A DNA stretch of 10,032 nt from Spirochaetia bacterium (lineage in GTDB: Bacteria; Spirochaetota; Spirochaetia; DTKZ01): the NCBI GenBank assembly GCA_031270615.1, contig JAISXE010000222.1, forward strand, positions 1-10,032. The letters run 5' to 3'. This document shows, one piece after another, positions 6,601 to 10,032 of this stretch. Below the pieces are notes generated by a model. That model saw nothing but the letters and a program-made list of their open reading frames with translations, searched no databases and had not been told where the DNA came from. The stretch's first letter is position 1. Every line of letters begins with the position of its first letter. Position numbers and translations under genes: made by a program.

Positions 6601-6686
6601 GGCAATTTTTGCCGGGGCAAAAATTGCCGGCGGAAATTGCGGGGCTGGTCGCGATTTTGCAAGGCAAAATCGCTGCTCGCCCATGC
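6601..6686. repeat. Two-hairpin module at the left end of the repeat block
   Basis: Hairpin 6601-6628 has a 12-bp stem, GGCAATTTTTGC, and a CGGG loop. Hairpin 6651-6673 has a 10-bp stem, GCGATTTTGC, and an AAG loop. The flanks of the second hairpin, GGCTGGTCGC (6643-6652) and GCTGCTCGCCCATGC (6672-6686), are identical to fmt 8718-8727 and 8746-8760. The fmt stem between those flanks has a different sequence. The stem is nearly the same as hairpin 1 of the copy at 375-399. This module links the intergenic block to the fmt insertion. Confidence 0.8.
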
Positions 6687-6695
6687 ATCCCGGGC

Positions 6696-6854
6696 AATCG
6701 CGTGCTAGTCCCCAGGGTTCTACCGATAAACAACACCTTGCCTGAATGCGGCGCGATTGCCTGCAATCGCAGTCGCGGTTTATTGGCCTTCCGCGATTTC
6801 CCTGGTTGCCGCAATAAGGCGAAGCCCCGCACAAGCACGCAATTTCCGTGATTG
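6696..6854. repeat. 159-bp intergenic repeat, copy A
   Basis: First of three copies of a unit that begins AATCGCGTG and ends TTCCGTGATTG. An internal 8-bp hairpin (6753-6770, GCGATTGC with GCAATCGC) is followed by a highly conserved 92-base tail (6763-6854). That tail differs from copy C by a single inserted base and from copy B at four positions. A GGC-GAA-GCC mini-hairpin lies at 6818-6826. Confidence 0.85.
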
Positions 6855-6885
6855 CAGGGCAATTTTTGCCCTGCAAAAATTGCCC
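6854..6885. repeat. Overlapping alternative hairpins between copies A and B
   Basis: Arms GCAGGGCAA and TTGCCCTGC form a 9-bp hairpin with a TTT loop (6854-6874). GGGCAATTTTTGC and GCAAAAATTGCCC form a 13-bp hairpin with a CCT loop (6857-6885). They share bases, so only one can form at a time. The same arrangement recurs after copy B. Confidence 0.75.
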
Positions 6886-6900
6886 CGGAAATTGCGAAGA

Positions 6901-7060
6901 AATCGCGTGATAGCCCCCAGGGTTCTCCCGGCTATACAACATCTTGCCTGAATGCAGGGCGATTGCCTGCAATCGCAGTCACGGTTTATTGGCCTTCCGC
7001 GATTTCCCTGGTTGCCGCAATAAGGCGAAGCCTTGCAAAAGCACGCAATTTCCGTGATTG
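6901..7060. repeat. 160-bp intergenic repeat, copy B
   Basis: Second copy of the unit, beginning 205 bases after copy A. Its hairpin GCGATTGC/GCAATCGC is at 6959-6976. Two C-to-T changes relative to copy A lengthen the GAA mini-hairpin to a 5-bp stem, AAGGC with GCCTT (7022-7034). Confidence 0.85.
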
Positions 7061-7091
7061 CAGGGCAATTTTTGCCCTGCAAAAATTGCCC
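7060..7091. repeat. Overlapping alternative hairpins after copy B
   Basis: Exact recurrence of the structure after copy A. A 13-bp stem with a CCT loop occupies 7063-7091. The competing 9-bp stem starts at the last G of copy B and ends at 7080. Confidence 0.75.
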
Positions 7092-7104
7092 CGGAAATTG
7101 CGGG

Positions 7105-7199
7105 GCTGCTCGCAATTTTCTTTAAGGCCGTACAAGCAGGCCGTGGGCGAAGCCCCGTGTTGGTAGCGCAAAACGGTCTGCCGCCCATGCAGCCCGGGA
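7105..7199. repeat. Divergent spacer between copies B and C
   Basis: The left end, GGGGCTGCTCGC, and the right end, around CCGCCCATGCAGCCCGGG, resemble the two flanks of the hairpin module at 6641-6693. Between them, in place of a simple stem-loop, are about 65 bases. These include a repeated GGCCGT and a GGGC-GAA-GCCC mini-hairpin. It looks like a module whose stem has been replaced or invaded by other sequence. No coding potential is evident. Confidence 0.5.
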
Positions 7200-7360
7200 A
7201 ATCGCGTGATAGCCCCCAGTGTTCTATCGGCTATGCAACAACTTGCCTGCATGCGGCGCGATTGCCCGCAATCGCAGTCGCGGTTTATTGGCCTTCCCGC
7301 GATTTCCCTGGTTGCCGCAATAAGGCGAAGCCCCGCACAAGCACGCAATTTCCGTGATTG
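7200..7360. repeat. 161-bp intergenic repeat, copy C
   Basis: Third copy. The internal hairpin is GCGATTGC with GCAATCGC (7258-7275). The tail from 7268 equals that of copy A except for one extra C. It is followed by AAGCAGGCCG, a 10-mer also present at about 7134 in the spacer. Confidence 0.85.
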
Positions 7361-7365
7361 AAGCA

Positions 7366-7380
7366 GGCCGCGCCGCGGCC
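7366..7380. promoter_or_regulatory. 15-bp GC palindrome next to the def -35 box
   Basis: Arms GGCCGCG and CGCGGCC are perfectly complementary around one C. The palindrome ends 1 nt before the -35 box of the predicted def promoter. It could be an operator, or the last hairpin of the repeat block. No T-run follows, so a terminator is unlikely. Confidence 0.4.
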
Positions 7381-7381
7381 C

Positions 7382-7410
7382 TTGTATTCAACCGCCTATT
7401 CCGGTATTTT
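7382..7410 (+). promoter_or_regulatory. Promoter of the def-fmt-PASTA operon
   Basis: TTGTAT (7382-7387) and TATTTT (7405-7410) are 17 nt apart, each a 4 of 6 match to consensus. The -10 box ends 6 nt before the def ATG, and no Shine-Dalgarno is visible before that ATG, so a leaderless transcript is predicted. Confidence 0.5.
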
Positions 7411-7416
7411 TAGCAC

Positions 7417-7902
7417 ATGGAAATAGTTATGTACGGAGACGAGGTTCTACAGGGCACGGCCGCGCCTGTGCGGGTTATCGACGCGGCCGCCGCAAAACTG
7501 GCGCGGGACATGCTGGATACCATGCGCGCGGGGAAGGGCATAGGGCTTGCCGCGCCTCAGGTGGGGCTGGCCAAGAGGCTGTTTGTCGTGCAGATTGCCG
7601 GGGACGTTCCCCGCGTGTTCTTCAATGCCAAAATCGTGCAGCAGTCCGAGGAGACTGCCAAGTACGAGGAGGGCTGCATGAGCCTGCCGGGTATTTACGC
7701 GGATGTCGTGCGGCCCGCGGCCGTGCGCGTCCACGCCTGGAACGAAAAAGGCCGGGCCTTCACCCTCGACGCGGAGGGGCTTCTGGCGCGGGTCATCCAG
7801 CACGAGCTTGACCACCTGCACGGCCTTATGTTTATCGACCACCTTCCGCAGCCCAAACGCAAGCGCATCCTGAAGGTGTGGGAAGAAAAATTCCGCGCAT
7901 AG
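7417..7902 (+). CDS. def: Peptide deformylase
   Basis: A 161-residue enzyme of normal length that removes the formyl group from the N-terminal Met of new proteins. All three family motifs are present: G-I-G-L-A-A-P-Q (41-48), E-G-C-M-S-L (85-90) and Q-H-E-L-D-H (128-133). The metal ligands are C87, H129 and H133, and the catalytic acid is E130. Motif II has Met where Leu is usual. ATG 7417 gives the typical M-E-I-x-x-x-G start. An in-frame ATG at 7429 would lose conserved residues. No ribosome-binding site precedes 7417, and the predicted -10 box ends 6 nt upstream, consistent with leaderless translation. It is followed 12 nt later by fmt, its functional counterpart. Confidence 0.97.
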   Translation: MEIVMYGDEVLQGTAAPVRVIDAAAAKLARDMLDTMRAGKGIGLAAPQVGLAKRLFVVQIAGDVPRVFFNAKIVQQSEETAKYEEGCMSLPGIYADVVRPAAVRVHAWNEKGRAFTLDAEGLLARVIQHELDHLHGLMFIDHLPQPKRKRILKVWEEKFRA

Positions 7903-7907
7903 GGGGA
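7902..7907 (+). promoter_or_regulatory. Ribosome-binding site of fmt
   Basis: GGGGGA starts at the last base of the def stop codon and lies 7 nt before the fmt ATG. It fixes the start at 7915, unlike the upstream gene def, which has no such site. Confidence 0.7.
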
Positions 7908-7914
7908 TCTGCGC

Positions 7915-9042
7915 ATGAAGATTCTTTTTGCGGGCACGCCGGCGATTGCCGTGCCGGCGCTGCGCGCCGCGGCGGCGTCCCACACTGTCGTGGGCGTGCT
8001 GACGAACCCCGACAGCCCGGCCGGCAGGGGGCGCGGGATGTCCGCCTCGCCGGTAAAGGAGGCCGCCCTGGAACTGGGCCTTCCGGTTTTGCAGCCGGAA
8101 AAACTGGACGCGGCCTTTCGGGGGGCGGTGCGGGGACTGGGGCCGGAATTGCTTGTGGCTTTTGCCTACGGCAGGATTTTCGGCCCCCGCTTCCTCGAAT
8201 GCTTCCCAAGGGGCGGGATCAACGTCCACCCCTCGCTTCTGCCGCGCCACCGGGGGCCGTCCCCCATAAACGCCGCGATTCTGGAGGGGGACCGCGAGAC
8301 GGGCCTTACCATCCAGAGCCTGGCCCTGGAGATGGACGCGGGGGATATTATTTTGCAGGAGGGCTTTCCCCTGACGGGAAGGGAAACCGCCGGGAGCCTG
8401 GCGCTGGCGGCTGCGGAAAAAGGCGCGGCCCTTCTGGCGCGGGCTTTGGACCTTATTGCCGAGGGGAGGGAGAGCCGCAGGCCGCAGGATCCCGCGGCCG
8501 CGACATACTGCGGGCTTTTGGGCCGCGGCCAGGGGAAGATCGGCTGGGGGAACAGCGCGGCCCACATAGAGCGGATGGTCCGCGCGTTTGATCCCTGGCC
8601 CGGCGCGTGGACGGGTTTCCGGGGCGCGGCTTTGCGGATTCTGGCGGCGGAGGCGCTGGACCGCGCCGGGGCCGGCCGCAATCCTGAAGAGGGGATTGCC
8701 GCTCGTCCAAGCGCCAGGGCTGGTCGCAATCCTGAAGACAGGATTGCTGCTCGCCCATGCGCCAGGGATTGCAGCGGAAATCCCGCAGGAAGCGCCGAAG
8801 GCGCTTCCGAGGAATTGGAGCGGAAAGCCCGGTTTTTTGCGGAGCAAAAAAGGCGCCCAGAAGACGAAGACACGCCTGGCAAAGTCCTGGGAGTAGACAA
8901 ACAGAAGGGAATTCTGGTACAAACGGGGGACGGGCTTCTTGCTGTTCGCTGCCTGCAGCTTGCGTCAAAGAAGGCTATGGATTTCGCTTCCTTCATGAAT
9001 GGCGCGCGGGGGTTTACGGGAAGCGTTTTGGGGGATGCATAA
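7915..9042 (+). CDS. fmt: Methionyl-tRNA formyltransferase with repeat-derived insertion
   Basis: Adds a formyl group from 10-formyl-tetrahydrofolate to initiator Met-tRNA. The N-terminal catalytic domain has F-A-G-T-P (5-9), P-A-G-R-G-R-G (35-41), N-V-H-P-S-L-L-P-R-H-R-G (103-114) and M-D-A-G-D (140-144). By family comparison the active residues are N103, H105 and D141. The C-terminal tRNA-binding domain starts near 208 (I-G-W-G-N-S-A) and includes R-A-F-D-P-W-P-G-A-W-T (223-233). It resumes at P-G-K-V-L-G-V near 321 and ends normally. Residues about 251-315 are an Arg/Ala/Glu-rich insertion, including a 16-residue tandem repeat, A-G-R-N-P-E and following. The DNA for this stretch is the palindromic repeat also found intergenically. 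Total length is 375 against 315 in E. coli, matching the insertion size. The reading frame is intact, so activity is expected but not certain. Confidence 0.95.
   Translation: MKILFAGTPAIAVPALRAAAASHTVVGVLTNPDSPAGRGRGMSASPVKEAALELGLPVLQPEKLDAAFRGAVRGLGPELLVAFAYGRIFGPRFLECFPRGGINVHPSLLPRHRGPSPINAAILEGDRETGLTIQSLALEMDAGDIILQEGFPLTGRETAGSLALAAAEKGAALLARALDLIAEGRESRRPQDPAAATYCGLLGRGQGKIGWGNSAAHIERMVRAFDPWPGAWTGFRGAALRILAAEALDRAGAGRNPEEGIAARPSARAGRNPEDRIAARPCARDCSGNPAGSAEGASEELERKARFFAEQKRRPEDEDTPGKVLGVDKQKGILVQTGDGLLAVRCLQLASKKAMDFASFMNGARGFTGSVLGDA
8671..8766. repeat. 48-bp tandem direct repeat inside fmt
   Basis: Two adjacent 48-bp units (8671-8718 and 8719-8766) match at 41 of 48 positions and encode two 16-residue peptides. 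In unit 2 the arms GCAATCCTG and CAGGATTGC pair perfectly around AAGA (8726-8747). In unit 1 the same place is imperfect (7 of 9 pairs plus one G-T). The unit length is a multiple of three, so duplication kept the frame. Confidence 0.9.
8719..8860. repeat. Modular three-hairpin palindromic element, copy inside fmt
   Basis: Same order of parts as the intergenic copy at 371-510. Hairpin 1 is at 8726-8747, linker 1 at 8749-8783, hairpin 2 at 8788-8808 (GGAAGCGCC and GGCGCTTCC, GAA loop), linker 2 at 8814-8837, and hairpin 3 at 8833-8851 (TTTTTTGC and GCAAAAAA, GGA loop). The stems differ from those of the intergenic copy while both linkers are nearly identical. The stretch encodes the residues of Fmt that have no counterpart in typical family members. 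The right boundary is approximate. Confidence 0.85.
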
Positions 9043-10032
9043 AGTGGGTTTTTTGCGGGGTTTGATTGCGGGGGTGTTCCTTTTCATTTTCGGGGGCGGC
9101 GAGAGCGAGGAGGGGCGCTGGCTGCGTATTCTTGTTCTTGTGGCGGCGCTGACTATCGGCCTTGCGCTTATTGCCGGGCTTTCGGCGTTTTTCCTGACGC
9201 TCCAGGGCGAGGAGCAGACGATGGTTCCAGATGTCCGCGAGATGGATCTGGTGGACGCGATCATCGACTTGCAGCAGAAGAATCTTGTTCCCCAGTTGCA
9301 GGCGCGTTACTCCTCGGACCCCGGCATGAAGGGGAAAATAATCGACCAGCGGCCGGCTGCGGGAAGCCTGGTCAAGGCGGGCAAGCGCATCGCGATTACC
9401 GTCAGCCAGGGCGCGATTGTCGACAAGGTTGAGAATTTCGTGGGGCGGGATATCGAGGAGGTGCGCACGCATTTGCAGACCCTCTTTGCCACTTACAAGC
9501 CGCTTCTGCGGATCAGGGAGCCTGTCACCTATGTGTTCAACCGGGAGCCGGCGGGGACCATCCTTGAGCAAAAACCCGAGCCGGAGACGAACCTGGGCGG
9601 GCTTACCGATTTGTTCCTGATTGTAAGCCGCGGCCCGGAGACGCCCACGGTCAAACTGGAAAGCTACATCGGGTCCGATTTCCGGCAGGCGCTGGCGCGG
9701 CTGGCCAAGGGCAATGTGCCTTTCGTTTTCCAGGTTGTCGAACCTGCCTCGGGACAGACGCGCGGTTTCGTCGTCGCCCAGAATCCCGCCCCGGGGGCCG
9801 TCGTGGGGCCGGACACGCGCGTGGAGCTGCATATCGCCGCCCCGGCGAAAAGCGCGAGGAACCAGGTTTTCGGCTTGTTCCAGTGCTCCCTGCCTTCGTA
9901 CCCCGTGTGGGTGGATATGAAGTTCGAGGCTCTGTCGGCCCTGGGCCTGCGGCAGACGGTTTTCACGATGAAGCATCCCGGCGGGCCTGTGGCGATTCCC
10001 TATTCCGAGGAGCCGAACACCACGCTGATCCT
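9035..10032 (+). CDS. Membrane-anchored PASTA-domain protein (C-terminus beyond the window)
   Basis: 332 codons are visible and the frame is open at the right edge. ATG 9035 overlaps the end of fmt by 8 bp, so translational coupling is likely; no strong ribosome-binding site stands alone. A short cytoplasmic segment (1-30) has no kinase domain. One transmembrane helix (about 31-55) is followed by tandem PASTA-like units. Unit 1 (about 63-126) begins M-V-P-D-V and ends with R-P-A-A-G-S-L-V, K-A-G and I-T-V-S-Q-G. Unit 2 (about 128-204) has Q-K-P-E-P-E-T. Unit 3 (about 205-272) has Q-N-P-A-P-G-A-V-V-G. A fourth, diverged unit may start near 280. PASTA domains bind peptidoglycan or its precursors and occur in PknB-type kinases and penicillin-binding proteins. 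Without either partner domain in view, this is probably a wall-sensing or structural periplasmic protein. Confidence 0.88.
   Translation, partial: MHKVGFLRGLIAGVFLFIFGGGESEEGRWLRILVLVAALTIGLALIAGLSAFFLTLQGEEQTMVPDVREMDLVDAIIDLQQKNLVPQLQARYSSDPGMKGKIIDQRPAAGSLVKAGKRIAITVSQGAIVDKVENFVGRDIEEVRTHLQTLFATYKPLLRIREPVTYVFNREPAGTILEQKPEPETNLGGLTDLFLIVSRGPETPTVKLESYIGSDFRQALARLAKGNVPFVFQVVEPASGQTRGFVVAQNPAPGAVVGPDTRVELHIAAPAKSARNQVFGLFQCSLPSYPVWVDMKFEALSALGLRQTVFTMKHPGGPVAIPYSEEPNTTLI

Noticed and set aside
6077..7357. Open frames of 60-260 codons on both strands across the repeat block, sharing repeated peptides
   Set aside because: The shared peptides follow directly from the DNA repeats, the frames are Arg/Cys-rich, and none has a credible ribosome-binding site or domain. 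I treat the region as non-coding.
6599..7380. CRISPR array
   Set aside because: The repeat units are 159-161 bp with no short regular spacers and no cas genes nearby.
7447..8922. A 491-codon open frame on the minus strand across def and fmt
   Set aside because: It is antisense to two genes with complete catalytic motifs, is Arg/Pro/Gln-rich without domain features, and reflects the GC-rich codon pattern of the opposite strand.

Overview
The window most likely comes from a GC-rich spirochaete of the Treponema group. The grounds are the def-fmt-PASTA gene order, a long conserved-looking lipoprotein with a lipocalin-like GPWY motif, and the companion LCP, MiaB and SPOR genes. This is an inference from gene content and recalled synteny; there is no rRNA gene to settle it. 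Most of the window is clearly GC-rich (39 of 60 bases in 1021-1080), but the first 240 bases are only about 43% GC (102 of 240 by hand count).

Layout. At the left edge is the start of a minus-strand DNA methyltransferase with a near-consensus promoter. A gene-poor stretch (137-566) follows, holding a modular three-hairpin repeat (about 371-510). Next is a plus-strand secreted or lipoprotein gene (567-2054), which overlaps by 12 bp the convergent end of a minus-strand operon. In transcription order that operon is an LCP (LytR-CpsA-Psr) membrane protein (6555-4495), miaB (4498-3176) and a TPR-SPOR protein (3170-2043). Its genes overlap by 4 bp or lie 5 bp apart. To the right is a repeat-packed intergenic block (about 6600-7380), bounded almost exactly by the -35 boxes of two divergent promoters. 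The plus-strand operon def-fmt-PASTA (7417 to the right edge) follows, with a 12-nt gap and then an 8-bp overlap.

How the genes fit together. Def and Fmt are the paired enzymes that remove and add the formyl group of initiator Met. MiaB modifies A37 of tRNAs. The LCP, SPOR and PASTA proteins are all envelope proteins of families that act on or bind peptidoglycan. The two divergent operons therefore mix translation and cell-wall functions.

Most unusual content. A family of palindromic, modular repeats appears at three places: before the lipoprotein gene, between the divergent operons, and inside fmt. In fmt it adds roughly 60-65 in-frame residues to the C-terminal domain. The linkers between hairpins are almost identical between loci. 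The stems differ in sequence but remain self-complementary, so structure is conserved rather than stem sequence. Predicted promoters also place several transcription starts at or within about 12 nt of the start codon.
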